A stretch of DNA of 33,526 nucleotides from DASYVD01 sp050693035 (GCA_050693035.1 JBOGWB010000103.1:1-33526); one strand, 5' to 3'; positions 6,900 through 15,868 are shown, counted from the stretch's first letter. Numbers and translations: made by a program. Notes: generated by a model not told the origin, from the letters alone.

Positions 6900-7814
6900 G
6901 TGAACATCGTCTCCCTCCTGCCGTCCGCGACGGAGATCGTGTACGCCCTCGGGCTCGGGGACGATCTCGCGGCAGTGACCTACGAGTGCGACCACCCGCC
7001 GGAAGCGCAGTCGAAGCCGGTGGTCGTCGACACCGTCCTCCCGGACCAGCCTCTTCCTCCCGGGGAGATCGACCGGTTGGTCAGGGAGCGGATGGACCGC
7101 CGGGAGCCCATCTACCAGCTCGACCGGGACTTGATCCGTCAGATCCAGCCGGACCTGATCCTCGCCCAGGATCTGTGCCGGGTCTGCGCGGTGCCGTCCG
7201 GGCACGTGCAGGAGGCCCTCGACGACCTGGGGACCACGGCCACGGTGCTCTCCCTCGACCCCAAGGACCTCGGGGGCATCCTCGAGGGAGTCGAGGAGGT
7301 CGGACGGGCCACCGGCACGGAGGACCGGGCCCGAGAGCTCACCGGCATCCTCCGCGGGCGCATCGAGGACGTGCAACGGAGGGCCGCCCGGCTGCCCACC
7401 ATCCGCACGTTCTGCATGGAATGGCTCGACCCGCCCTTCGCCGGGGGTCACTGGGTCCCCGAGATGGTCGCTCTGGCCGGAGGGGAGAACCTCCTGAACG
7501 AGACGGGAACCCGCTCGCGGGTCGTCACCTGGCGAGAGATCGCCGATTCCCAGCCCGAGGTGGTGGTGTTCATGCCCTGCGGCTACTACCTCCCCGAAGC
7601 GGATGAGGAGGCTGCTCGCATCTACCGCGTGCCGGAGTTCAGGGAGACGTCCGCATACGCCTCAGGCAACGTGCTCGCCGTCGACGCGTCCTCGTACTTC
7701 TCGCGGCCCGGGCCTCGCATCGTGGACGGCCTGGAGACCCTGGCCTGGGCGATCCACCCGGACGCCTTCCCCCAGCCCGCCGACGGGACCATCGCGCGAG
7801 TCGCCGCGTCCTAG
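6900..7814 (+). CDS. cobalamin-binding-like protein (BtuF/periplasmic-binding fold)
   Basis: A 304-residue protein of the iron-siderophore/cobalamin binding superfamily (COG0614 type). It opens VNIVSLLPSATEIVYALGLG, the usual start of BtuF-like proteins, and has IQPDLILAQDLC and EWLDPPFAGGHWVPEMV, the latter typical of the stand-alone cobalamin-binding group. There is no signal peptide or lipobox, so it is probably cytoplasmic, and no ABC permease or ATPase lies beside it. The start is GTG at 6900, 7 nt after the E2 stop, so it is likely in the same transcript. A role in cobalamin handling is inferred from family membership only. A link with methylmalonyl-CoA mutase downstream of Val/Ile breakdown is an attractive guess. 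Confidence 0.8.
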   Translation: MNIVSLLPSATEIVYALGLGDDLAAVTYECDHPPEAQSKPVVVDTVLPDQPLPPGEIDRLVRERMDRREPIYQLDRDLIRQIQPDLILAQDLCRVCAVPSGHVQEALDDLGTTATVLSLDPKDLGGILEGVEEVGRATGTEDRARELTGILRGRIEDVQRRAARLPTIRTFCMEWLDPPFAGGHWVPEMVALAGGENLLNETGTRSRVVTWREIADSQPEVVVFMPCGYYLPEADEEAARIYRVPEFRETSAYASGNVLAVDASSYFSRPGPRIVDGLETLAWAIHPDAFPQPADGTIARVAAS

Positions 7815-7868
7815 CGGCGGGGGAGATTGTGCCGACCGACCCTCGCCCGCTACGGTGAGGTCGTGGCG

Positions 7869-8078
7869 ATGCAGACACCCAGGCGAGGGGTAACCCCGGC
7901 GCACGTCGGACGACGCGTCTCCTTCCAGTACGAGCTGCCGAACGGCTGGATCGGGGAGGCGGTGGGGACCTTGGAGTGGTTCGACGAGGCCGCCGACACG
8001 TTCGTGGTCAAGGATCGCCACGGCCGCCTCCACCGGGTCCCCGCGCGAGGGGTTCGGTACAGCAAGGTCGTGCCCTAG
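7869..8078 (+). CDS. small SH3-like domain protein
   Basis: 69 residues, one beta-rich domain: HVGRRVSFQYELPNGW, then VGTLEWFDEAADTFVVKDR, then LHRVPARGVRYSKVV. This looks like the SH3-like N-terminal domain found before GNAT acetyltransferases in actinobacteria (Rv0428c type), but no acetyltransferase domain follows. ATG at 7869 has GAGG at 7857-7860. An upstream start at 7827 would add MCRPTLARYGEVVA and has no ribosome-binding site. The gene lies 54 nt after the cobalamin-binding-like gene and is convergent with the kinase gene. Function unknown. Confidence 0.68.
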   Translation: MQTPRRGVTPAHVGRRVSFQYELPNGWIGEAVGTLEWFDEAADTFVVKDRHGRLHRVPARGVRYSKVVP

Positions 8079-8124
8079 GAGGTCGAAGGGAGAGAGGAGC
8101 CCTCGGTCCCCCGCGGGAGGACGC

Positions 8125-9798
8125 TTACTCGGAGCGCGACCGCCGTAGCGGGAGGCTGAAGCTGATCCGGGCGCCCCGGCCCGGTACGTTGGCGGCGTCC
8201 ACCTCGCCCCCCTGGGCCTGCGTGAGGCTCCGCACGATGAACAGCCCCAGGCCCACGCTCGAGCCCGCCCCAACCTCGGCCCGGCGGTAGCGCTCGAACA
8301 CGTGTGGGAGCGCGCTCTCCGGGATCCCCGGGCCGTCGTCGGTGACGCTGACCATGATCTCCTCGCCCGTCACCTCGACGTCGACATCGATGCCCGCGCC
8401 CTCCGGCGAGTACTTCACCGCGTTGTCGAGGAGATTGGCCAGGATGTGCTCCACGGCCGAACGGTCCCCGTACACCGTGGGGAAGTCCTCGGGGACGATG
8501 ACGTCGATGGTCCGGTTCCCGGGGACCCCGCGGAAGGCTTCCACGGCGTCCTCGACGATGGCTCGGAGATCGAGGGCCTCACGGGTGAGGGTGGGGGCTC
8601 CCTCCTCCAACCGCGTGGCCATGATGAGCTGCTCCACCATCTCCAGGATGCGCTGGCCCTGGCGCTCGATCACCTCGGTGAACTCACGGGCCTCGTCGGA
8701 GCTGAGACGGTCGCTGGCTCGCTGCAGGAGCTTCACGTAGCCCAGGATCGACGTGAGAGGTGTCTTGAGGTCGTGCGTAACCGTGGCCAGGAACTCCCGG
8801 CGCCGCTCGTCGAGGTCGGCGAGCTTCGCCGATGCCTTCTTCTCCCGCTCGTAGAGGCGGGCGTTGGCGATGGCCACCGCGGCGTGCTCCGCGAACACCG
8901 TGAGCGCCCGAAGGTCGTGATCCCGGTACTCGCGGCCGTCCGTGGAAACGCTCACGTTCAGCACGCCCACCGGCTCGGCCCGAGCGTAGAGAGGAGCGGA
9001 CATGGCGGAGCGCACCTGGCGTCCCTTGGGGACGAAGTGCCGGAACCGGGGGTCGGAGACGTCGCCCCGGAGGATGACGGGCTCCCGGAACTCGGCGACC
9101 CACCCGGCCACGCCTTCCCCGAGCTGGATGACCGCTCCCCGGGCATCCAGGGGCAACCCGACTGAGGCGGCGACCCGGAGCGATCGCTTCTCCTCGTCGA
9201 GGAGCATGATCGACCCTTCCGTCGCCCCGAGGAGCTCCTGAGCGCTCTCGAGGATGACTTTGAGGACGTCGTCCAGCGACAGGACGGAGGCCACCGCCTT
9301 GCCGGCCTGCGACAGCGCGGAGAGCTCACGCAACCGGTTGGACAGTGCTGTGGAGAGGATCCGCTCCTCAATGAGCTCCCCCTCCACCCTGGAGAGACGT
9401 CGTTCCTTGTCGTAGACGTACAGGGAAAACGCAATGGCCAAGGCCACGAAGGACACCCGCAGCACGGAGAAATTGAGGATCTCGACGGTCCGGTCGAAGA
9501 ACGTCTCCGAGGCGTAGGACAGCAGGACGGCGCCGCTGGCCACGAGGACGAAGACCATGAGGGCCAGGCCGAGCAACTGGCGCCGGCGGGCCTGAACCTC
9601 CTGGAGGCTGCGCCCGCCCCGGGCCGTGACCTCCGAAAGCGTGGTGACCGTCCCGTCCTCACCGACGGGGGGCTTCCTCTCCTGGACCGGCGACTCGACA
9701 GCCTCTCCGTCCCCGTTCGGGTTCAGACCATCCTCACGCCGTCGCCTGCTTCCACGCCCCCGACCACGAACACCGACGCGCCGATCTTCGCCGCGCAC
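8125..9798 (-). CDS. membrane sensor histidine kinase with GAF domain
   Basis: About 557 residues. Two membrane helices (LLGLALMVFVLVASGAVLLS and, about 20 residues on, SVLRVSFVALAIAFSLYVY) are followed by a short coiled segment, then a GAF domain with GATEGSIMLLDEEKRSLRV and PLYARAEPVGVLNVSV. The kinase core has H-box VTHDLKTPLTSILGY (phosphorylated His342 with this start), N-box NLLDNAVKYSP, G1 VTDDGPGIP, F-box VFERYRRAE and G2 GLGLFIV. No response regulator is adjacent, so it is an orphan kinase. The start is uncertain. Codon usage looks coding right up to the purM stop at 9723. The only standard in-frame starts are GTG 9798 (chosen, inside purM), ATG 9861 (deeper in purM) and TTG 9576 (which would delete the basic flank of the first helix). 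It is probably co-transcribed with purM. Confidence 0.88.
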   Translation of the reverse strand: MRGEDRRVGVRGRGRGSRRRREDGLNPNGDGEAVESPVQERKPPVGEDGTVTTLSEVTARGGRSLQEVQARRRQLLGLALMVFVLVASGAVLLSYASETFFDRTVEILNFSVLRVSFVALAIAFSLYVYDKERRLSRVEGELIEERILSTALSNRLRELSALSQAGKAVASVLSLDDVLKVILESAQELLGATEGSIMLLDEEKRSLRVAASVGLPLDARGAVIQLGEGVAGWVAEFREPVILRGDVSDPRFRHFVPKGRQVRSAMSAPLYARAEPVGVLNVSVSTDGREYRDHDLRALTVFAEHAAVAIANARLYEREKKASAKLADLDERRREFLATVTHDLKTPLTSILGYVKLLQRASDRLSSDEAREFTEVIERQGQRILEMVEQLIMATRLEEGAPTLTREALDLRAIVEDAVEAFRGVPGNRTIDVIVPEDFPTVYGDRSAVEHILANLLDNAVKYSPEGAGIDVDVEVTGEEIMVSVTDDGPGIPESALPHVFERYRRAEVGAGSSVGLGLFIVRSLTQAQGGEVDAANVPGRGARISFSLPLRRSRSE

Positions 9799-10724
9799 GT
9801 CTCGGCCGCTTCCGGCCGGACGACCAGAAGCATGCCCAGTCCCATGTTCAACGTCAGCCATATGTCTTGTTCATCGGCATCAGCGAGCCTCTGGATGAAT
9901 CGGAAAATCGGGGGAATCTCCCATCCCCCGGGGTCGAGGCGGGCCCCCAGGCCGGGAGGCAGGATCCGGCGGAGGTTCCCGGAGATCCCCCCTCCCGTCA
10001 CGTGGGCAGCGGCCTGGATCAGGCCATCCCGGGCGCCCTGGAGCACGGGGCGGACGTAGATGCGGGTGGGCCGGAGAAGCTCCTCTCTCAGGGGCCGACC
10101 GAGCTCCGCAGGAGCCGTCTCGAGGTCGAGGCCGGCCTGGTCCAAGACCCTCCGGACCAGGCTGAAGCCGTTGCTGTGGAGCCCGGAGGATCCCAGCCCC
10201 AGCAGCACGTCCCCCTCCCGGACCCGGTGGGGCCCCAGGAGCCGTTCCTCCTCGACGATCCCCACGCAGAACCCCGCCAGGTCGAACCGGCCCTCTTCCA
10301 TCACGCCGGGGTGCTCTGCCGTCTCCCCGCCCAGGAGGGCGCACCCGGCCTCCCGGCACCCCTCGGCCACCCCCCGGACCAGGACAGCCACCTCATCGGG
10401 GATCAGTCGGCCGCACGCCACATAGTCCAGGAAGAACAGGGGCTCGGCCCCGGTGCACACCACGTCGTTGGCGCACATGGCCACGAGGTCGATGCCCACG
10501 GTGTCCAGCCAGCCGGCCCGGCGGGCGATCTCCACCTTCGTGCCCACCCCGTCCGCGGCCGCCGCCAGGAGGCGGCCGTCGCCGATGCGGAAGAGTCCCG
10601 CGAAACCGCCCACCCCGGCGACCACCTCTGGCCGGGTGGCCTTCGCGGCGATCTCGCCGATCAGCTCGACGACCCGCTCCGCGGCGTCCAGATCGACCCC
10701 CGCCCGCCGATAGGCGCCCCTCAC
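9723..10724 (-). CDS. purM: phosphoribosylformylglycinamidine cyclo-ligase (AIR synthetase)
   Basis: 333 residues. It closes the imidazole ring, converting FGAM to AIR with ATP (purine step 5). Family motifs: AAAADGVGTKVEIARR, DLVAMCANDVVCTGAEPLFFLDYVACG, LLGGETAEHPGVM, GSSGLHSNGFSLVRRVL and HVTGGGISGNLRRILP. The GTG start at 10724 has GGAGGAG (10739-10733) with 8-nt spacing, and lies 4 nt after the purF stop. Length is normal. The 3' end is overlapped by, or directly abuts, the kinase gene. Confidence 0.97.
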   Translation of the reverse strand: MRGAYRRAGVDLDAAERVVELIGEIAAKATRPEVVAGVGGFAGLFRIGDGRLLAAAADGVGTKVEIARRAGWLDTVGIDLVAMCANDVVCTGAEPLFFLDYVACGRLIPDEVAVLVRGVAEGCREAGCALLGGETAEHPGVMEEGRFDLAGFCVGIVEEERLLGPHRVREGDVLLGLGSSGLHSNGFSLVRRVLDQAGLDLETAPAELGRPLREELLRPTRIYVRPVLQGARDGLIQAAAHVTGGGISGNLRRILPPGLGARLDPGGWEIPPIFRFIQRLADADEQDIWLTLNMGLGMLLVVRPEAAETCAAKIGASVFVVGGVEAGDGVRMV

Positions 10725-10728
10725 GGGC

Positions 10729-12159
10729 TCACTCCTCCAGGAGGTGCTTGGACGGTGCCCGGTGCGGAACCGGGATCGGGTACTCCCCGTCGAAGCAGGC
10801 CCGGCAGAAGGCGTCGGCGGGAGCACCAGTCGCCCGGACCAGCGCGTCGAGCGAAAGGTAGGACAGCGAGTCGGCGCCCACGAACCTCCGAACCCCCTCG
10901 ACGTCCTGGTCCGAGGCCACCAGCTCTTCCCGGGTCGACATGTCGATGCCGTAGAAGCACGGCCACCGGATCGGAGGGCTGGTGATCCTGAGGTGCACCT
11001 GGGCCGCTCCGGCATCCCGGAGCGTCTGGACGATCTGGCGGGTCGTGGTGCCCCGAACGATCGAGTCGTCCACCACCACCAGCCGCTTTCCCCGGATCGC
11101 GTCGGACAGCGGGTTGAGCTTCAGGCGGACGCCGAGCTGCCGCAGGGACGGGCTGGGCTGGATGAACGTTCGGTGGACGTACCGGTTCTTGATGACCCCT
11201 TCACCGTAGGGGATCCCCGAGGCCTCCGCGTATCCCTGCGCGGCAGAGTCCGCCGTGTCGGGGATCGGCACCACCAGGTCGGCCTGCACCGCAGCCTCTC
11301 GGGCCAGGAGGCGGCCCATCTCCCGGCGGGCGTCGTGGACGGTCTTTCCGTACAGCCGGGAGTCCGCCCGGGCCAGGTACACGAACTCGAACAGGCACAG
11401 GGCCGAGCGGGGCGTCTCCGCGAATCGCAGAGACCGCAGACCTCGCTGGTCGATCGTGACGAGCTCCCCGGGCGCCACGTCCCGCACGTACTGCGCGCCC
11501 ACGATGTCCAGGGCCGCGGTCTCCGAAGCCACGCACCACCCCGCGGAGCCCAGCCGCCCGATCGAGAGCGGCCTCACCCCCCACGGGTCACGGGCCGCGT
11601 ACAGGGTTCGCTCGTCCATGAGGACGAAGCAGAACGCCCCACGAAGGGAAGGGAGCACGCGCAGGGCGGCGGCCTCGAGGTCTCCTGCCCCCGCCAGCTC
11701 CCGGGCCAAGAGCGTTGCCACGAGGTCGGAGTCGGTGGTGGCGCCGGAGCCGCTCGGCGCCCCGACCCGCTCGGCCAGCTCCCCCGTGTTCACGAGGTTG
11801 CCGTTGTGGCCGAGGGCCAGGCTGCGCCGACCGTCGCTCTTGAACGAAGGCTGGGCATTCTCCCAGGTCGTGGAGCCTGTCGTGGAGTACCGGGTATGTC
11901 CCACCCCGAAGTGGCCCTGAAGCGTCGCCAGGGTGCTCTCGTCGAACACCTGAGCCACCAGTCCGAGCTCCCGGTAGACCAGGATGTTGCGTCCTTCGGA
12001 CACGGCCATGCCCGCGGATTCCTGGCCGCGGTGTTGGAGCGCGTAGAGGCCGAAGAAGAGGAGCCTGGCGACCTCCTCGCCGGGCGCCCATACCCCGAAG
12101 AGGCCACACGCTTCCTTCGGCCCTTCCCCCACGGGACCCGAGACGGTCACCTGGCTCAT
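10729..12159 (-). CDS. purF: amidophosphoribosyltransferase
   Basis: 476 residues. It makes phosphoribosylamine from PRPP and glutamine, the first committed step of purine synthesis. An N-terminal class II glutaminase domain begins after a 17-residue propeptide with catalytic Cys18 (EACGLFGVW). LQHRGQESAGMAV, HTRYSTTG and GHNGNLVN follow. The PRPP motif VVVDDSIVRGTTTRQIV marks the transferase domain. Cysteines in ALCLFEFVY, RWPCFYGID and FCRACFDGEYP match the [4Fe-4S] ligands of the Bacillus-type enzyme, so an Fe-S, propeptide-processed enzyme is likely. I take ATG 12159, which leaves a short propeptide. TTG 12177 is possible. It is head of the purF-purM-kinase unit and divergent from the DoxX gene, with 86 bp between them. 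Confidence 0.97.
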   Translation of the reverse strand: MSQVTVSGPVGEGPKEACGLFGVWAPGEEVARLLFFGLYALQHRGQESAGMAVSEGRNILVYRELGLVAQVFDESTLATLQGHFGVGHTRYSTTGSTTWENAQPSFKSDGRRSLALGHNGNLVNTGELAERVGAPSGSGATTDSDLVATLLARELAGAGDLEAAALRVLPSLRGAFCFVLMDERTLYAARDPWGVRPLSIGRLGSAGWCVASETAALDIVGAQYVRDVAPGELVTIDQRGLRSLRFAETPRSALCLFEFVYLARADSRLYGKTVHDARREMGRLLAREAAVQADLVVPIPDTADSAAQGYAEASGIPYGEGVIKNRYVHRTFIQPSPSLRQLGVRLKLNPLSDAIRGKRLVVVDDSIVRGTTTRQIVQTLRDAGAAQVHLRITSPPIRWPCFYGIDMSTREELVASDQDVEGVRRFVGADSLSYLSLDALVRATGAPADAFCRACFDGEYPIPVPHRAPSKHLLEE

Positions 12160-12245
12160 CGTATCAGCGGAGTCCAACGGTTCTCGGGAAGCCTCCGCGG
12201 CGGGAGACGGTTATCTTCGAAGACACACAAACGAGAGGAGACGTG

Positions 12246-12677
12246 ATGAGCGAGGCCGCCGCGGTGCTCTTCCTGATCGGACGGATCCTGTTGCCGCTAC
12301 CACTGCTCAGCTCGGGGATCCCCTTCCACGTGGCCAAGAGCTCCATGGCCGAGGGGTATTCCCGGCAGATGGGATTCCCCATCCCAGTCATCGCCGGGTG
12401 GCCTACCGGTCTGTGGATGATGGCCGGGAGCCTCTCCGTCATCCTGGGGCTGTGGGGCGACGTCGGCGCCCTGATGATCGCGGCCTTCGTGGTCCCCGCC
12501 GCGGCGTGGTTCCACCGGTTCTGGGAGATGCCCGAGGAGCAGAGGATGATGCAGCAGGGATTCTTCTTCCGGAACGCTGCCATCCTCGGCGGGTCGTTGA
12601 TCCTGTTCGCGGTGTTCACCACCGTCGGTCACGATCTGAGCTTCACCCTCACCGACCCACTCTTCGACCTGCGGTAG
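12246..12677 (+). CDS. DoxX-family integral membrane protein
   Basis: 143 residues with four hydrophobic segments: AAAVLFLIGRILLPLPLL, the GWPTGLWMMAGSLSVILGLW region, VGALMIAAFVVPAAAWFHRF, and AAILGGSLILFAVFTTVG. The GR(I/L)L opening, IPFHVAKSSMAEGY and the FHRFWEMPEEQRMMQ loop are typical of DoxX/SURF4-like proteins. ATG 12246 has AGGAG at 12236-12240, while GTG 12243 is too close to it. The gene sits alone on the plus strand between the two purine blocks, divergent from purF and convergent with purL (16 bp between stops). Biochemical role is not established for most members of this family. Confidence 0.85.
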   Translation: MSEAAAVLFLIGRILLPLPLLSSGIPFHVAKSSMAEGYSRQMGFPIPVIAGWPTGLWMMAGSLSVILGLWGDVGALMIAAFVVPAAAWFHRFWEMPEEQRMMQQGFFFRNAAILGGSLILFAVFTTVGHDLSFTLTDPLFDLR

Positions 12678-12693
12678 AGAGGGCTTGGCCGGG

Positions 12694-14907
12694 TCAGCCG
12701 GCGGCCCACTCCCCCCTGAGGAGCCCGGGGAGGGCGCCCTCGTGGACCCGCCGGGCTTCGGCGACCGTGACTTCGAACACGTCGCCGAACACCATCCGGG
12801 GTCCCCCCGTCTCTCCCAGCCGAGCGAACGGCACCCTTCGGTCGACGGCCAGGGCTTCGAAAGGCTCGGACTTCTCGGGGCTGACCGAGATCACCGCTCG
12901 CGAGGCGGACTCGGAGAACAGGGCCAGGTGCGGGGGCAGATCCCCGGGGAGCCCGACGGCGAATCCGGTGTCGCCGGAGAGACCCGACTCGGCGAGGGCG
13001 ACGGCCAGACCGCCGTCCGAGCAGTCGTGAGCGGATGCCATCAGGTCCTCCCGGGCCGCCTCGAGGAGGAAGGAGATCAGCCCTGCCTCGCGTTCGAGGT
13101 CGAGGCCGGGCGGACGCCCGCTCACCTTCCCCAGCACCGCTTCCGCATACTCGGACCCCCCGAACTCGGCGAACGTCTCCCCAAGGAGGTAGACGAGGCG
13201 TCCGGGGGAGAACCCTGGACGGACCATGAGCCGGTAGTCTTCGAGCAGCCCCAGCATCCCGACCACCGGCGTCGGCCAGATCGCGGAGTCCTCCGACTCG
13301 TTGTAGAAGGAGACGTTGCCGCCGGTGACCGGGGTGCCGAGGTGCCGACACGCGTGGGCCATCCCTCGGACCGACTCGGCGAACGCCCACATGACGTCGG
13401 GTCGCTCGGGGTTCCCGAAGTTCAGGCAGTTCGTGATGGCGAGCGGGCGGGCCCCCACGCACGCGACGTTGCGGGCGGCCTCGGCCACCGCGTGAGCCGC
13501 CCCGAGGAAGGGATCCAGCCGACCGTACCGGCCGTTCCCGTCGGTGGACAGGGCGACAGCCTTGAGGCTCCCCTCGACGCGGATCACCGCGGCGTCGCCT
13601 CCGGGCCCCGCGAGGGTGTTCCCCTGGACGAGGGAGTCATACTGCTCCCAGACCCATCGCTTGGAGGCCACGTTCGGCGAGCCGAGCACCCGGAGGAGCG
13701 CCTCTCCGGGACTCACCTGCGGATCGGAGAAGGCCGGATCGTCGTCTGTCAGACCGCCGAGCCAGGCCGGCGGCTCCATGGGACGGTGGTACTCGGGGCC
13801 CTCGTCGGCGAGGGAGCGCGCCGGGACCTCGGCAACCACCCGCCCGCCGATCCTCGCCCGCACCTTCCCGTCGCCGGTCACATTCCCGATGACCACCGCG
13901 GAGAGGCCCCACTTCGCGCACACGGCCCGAACGGGATCCACGTCGGCGGGCCTGACCACCGCCAGCATCCGCTCCTGTGACTCGGAGGTGAGGATCTCGA
14001 AGTCCTCCATGCTCGGGTCCCGGAGCGGCACCACGCCGAGGTCGATCTCCGCACCCATACCTGCCCTGGCGGCCGACTCCGACACCGCGCAGGTGAGCCC
14101 GGCGCCGCCGAGGTCTTGGAGGCCGACCAGGAGCCCGCCCTCGACGAGCTCCAGGCACGCCTCGATCAGGAGCTTCTCGAGGAACGGGTCTCCGATCTGG
14201 ACGCTCGGCCGGGCGTCGTCGGACCCGGCCCCGAGGGTCCGAGACGCCAGCACCGAGACCCCCCCGATCCCGTCGCGTCCGGTAGCCGCGCCCACCAGGA
14301 CGAGGACGTTGCCCTCCCCCTCCGCCCGGGCTCGCACCAGCCGGTCGGAGGGTGCGAACCCCACGCACATGACGTTCACCGTCGGGTTGGGACCGTGCGC
14401 GGAAGCGAACTTCACCTCTCCGCCCACGGTGGGGACACCGATGGAGTTCCCGTACTGACCGATCCCGGAAACCACGCCCGACATGAGCCACCTGTTGCGA
14501 GGCTCGTCGAGCGGCCCGAAGCGTAGGGGGTCCAGCAGGGCCACCGGCCGGGCTCCCATCGACAGGACGTCTCGCACGATCCCTCCGACGCCGGTGGCGG
14601 CTCCCTGTCCTGGCTCGATGGCGGAAGGATGCGAGTGGGATTCCATCTTGAACACGCACGCCCGTCCCTCGCCGAGGTCCACCACACCGGCGTCCTCGCC
14701 CGGGCCCACCAGGATGTGGGGACCATCGCTCGGCAGCGTCCGCAGGTGAACCTTGCTCGACTTGTAAGAACAGTGCTCCGACCACATGGCCGCGTACATC
14801 GCCAACTCCGCGTGGTTGGGGCGACGGCCCAGCGTCGCCTCGATCCGCTCTTCCTCGTCGTCGGTGAGCCCAAGCGCGCGGTGCAGCGGCTCCTTGGCGA
14901 GGGTCAC
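12694..14907 (-). CDS. purL: phosphoribosylformylglycinamidine synthase, large subunit
   Basis: 737 residues, the small-type PurL of the three-part PurSQL enzyme. It converts FGAR to FGAM with ATP and ammonia from PurQ (step 4). Motifs: AMWSEHCSYKSSK, FKMESHSHPSAIEP, GAATGVGGIVRDVLSMGARP, QDLGGAGLTCAVSESA and HDCSDGGLAVALAE. Two PurM-like halves are visible. The GTG start at 14907 overlaps the purQ stop by 4 nt (GTGA), giving coupled translation. It is the last gene of the purA-purL operon and convergent with the DoxX gene. Confidence 0.97.
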   Translation of the reverse strand: MTLAKEPLHRALGLTDDEEERIEATLGRRPNHAELAMYAAMWSEHCSYKSSKVHLRTLPSDGPHILVGPGEDAGVVDLGEGRACVFKMESHSHPSAIEPGQGAATGVGGIVRDVLSMGARPVALLDPLRFGPLDEPRNRWLMSGVVSGIGQYGNSIGVPTVGGEVKFASAHGPNPTVNVMCVGFAPSDRLVRARAEGEGNVLVLVGAATGRDGIGGVSVLASRTLGAGSDDARPSVQIGDPFLEKLLIEACLELVEGGLLVGLQDLGGAGLTCAVSESAARAGMGAEIDLGVVPLRDPSMEDFEILTSESQERMLAVVRPADVDPVRAVCAKWGLSAVVIGNVTGDGKVRARIGGRVVAEVPARSLADEGPEYHRPMEPPAWLGGLTDDDPAFSDPQVSPGEALLRVLGSPNVASKRWVWEQYDSLVQGNTLAGPGGDAAVIRVEGSLKAVALSTDGNGRYGRLDPFLGAAHAVAEAARNVACVGARPLAITNCLNFGNPERPDVMWAFAESVRGMAHACRHLGTPVTGGNVSFYNESEDSAIWPTPVVGMLGLLEDYRLMVRPGFSPGRLVYLLGETFAEFGGSEYAEAVLGKVSGRPPGLDLEREAGLISFLLEAAREDLMASAHDCSDGGLAVALAESGLSGDTGFAVGLPGDLPPHLALFSESASRAVISVSPEKSEPFEALAVDRRVPFARLGETGGPRMVFGDVFEVTVAEARRVHEGALPGLLRGEWAAG

Positions 14908-15614
14908 CGGACGCCGGCCAGAAGGGAGGACAGCAGCGAGTCGAAGAGTGGCTGTCCGCCGAGCGGTCCGATGTCGGGATCCACCGCGTGCTCCGGATGG
15001 GGCATCATCCCGACGACGTTCCCCCCTTCGTTTCGGACCCCTGCGATGTGATCGACGCTGCCGTTCGGGTTGTGCTCGTCGTCGGGGTCGCCCCCGGGTG
15101 AGCAGTATCGGAACACCACCAGTCCTTGGTCCTCGATCCGTGCCAGGGCGGCGGGTTCCGCCACGAACTGGCCCTCCCCATGCTTGATCGGGACCTCCAA
15201 GACGTCGCCGGCCACCAGCCCGGCGGTCACCGGGGTGAGGGCCGTCTCCACGCGAATGTGTACCCGGCGGCAGACGAAGGCAAGGCCGCGGTTCCGGATC
15301 AGAGCACCGGGCAGCAGGCCCGCCTCGCAGAGGATCTGGAAGCCGTTGCAGATCCCGAGCACGGGACTACCCCTCTCGGCGTGCTCGCGGACGGCCTCCA
15401 TCACCGGCGCGAACTGCGCGATGGCGCCGGTCCGGAGGTAGTCGCCGTAGGAGAATCCGCCAGGGAGGATGACCGCGTCGGCGTCCCGGAGATCGTGGTC
15501 CGCGTGCCACGCGGCGATCGGCTCGCCGCCCATCACCCGCACCGCGCGGAGCGCGTCGCGGTCGTCGTTCGATCCGGGGAAGGTCACGACAGCGATCCGC
15601 GGCTTGCGGGTCAT
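14904..15614 (-). CDS. purQ: phosphoribosylformylglycinamidine synthase, glutaminase subunit
   Basis: 236 residues, a class I glutamine amidotransferase that feeds ammonia to PurL. The nucleophile is Cys89 in LGICNGFQILCEAGLLP. ILPGGFSYGDYLRTGAIA and GMMPHPEHAVDP (catalytic His and Glu) complete the triad region. ATG 15614 overlaps the purS stop by 4 nt (ATGA) and the stop overlaps purL by 4 nt. Confidence 0.97.
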   Translation of the reverse strand: MTRKPRIAVVTFPGSNDDRDALRAVRVMGGEPIAAWHADHDLRDADAVILPGGFSYGDYLRTGAIAQFAPVMEAVREHAERGSPVLGICNGFQILCEAGLLPGALIRNRGLAFVCRRVHIRVETALTPVTAGLVAGDVLEVPIKHGEGQFVAEPAALARIEDQGLVVFRYCSPGGDPDDEHNPNGSVDHIAGVRNEGGNVVGMMPHPEHAVDPDIGPLGGQPLFDSLLSSLLAGVR

Positions 15615-15868
15615 TCCGGCGAGGTTCCTTCTCTCACCCAATAGAGCTCGATCACGGGGTTCGACAGCAAGCGGCGGGCCACGTCGTCCACGACCTCGCG
15701 TGCCTTCGCTGCGTCCTCCTCGTCCACGGTGAGGGTGATGTGCTTGCCCACCCGGACCTCCGATACCTCGTTCCATCCCATGGTGGGAAGGGCGTCCTCC
15801 AGGGCCTTCCCCTGGGGATCGAGGAGATCCTCCTTGAGCTTGACGATGACCTCGAACCGCCGCTTCAC
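15611..15868 (-). CDS. purS: phosphoribosylformylglycinamidine synthase subunit PurS
   Basis: 85 residues, normal for PurS, the small bridging subunit of PurSQL that is needed for channelling ammonia from PurQ to PurL. Visible pattern: FEVIVKLKEDLLDPQGKALE, then SEVRVGKHITLTV, then VARRLLSNPVIELYWV. The GTG start at 15868 overlaps the purC stop by 4 nt, and its stop overlaps purQ by 4 nt. Confidence 0.96.
   Translation of the reverse strand: MKRRFEVIVKLKEDLLDPQGKALEDALPTMGWNEVSEVRVGKHITLTVDEEDAAKAREVVDDVARRLLSNPVIELYWVREGTSPE

Noticed and set aside
12160..12245. Promoters for purF and the DoxX gene
   Set aside because: TTATCT at about 12211 and other short matches lack a partner box at the right distance.
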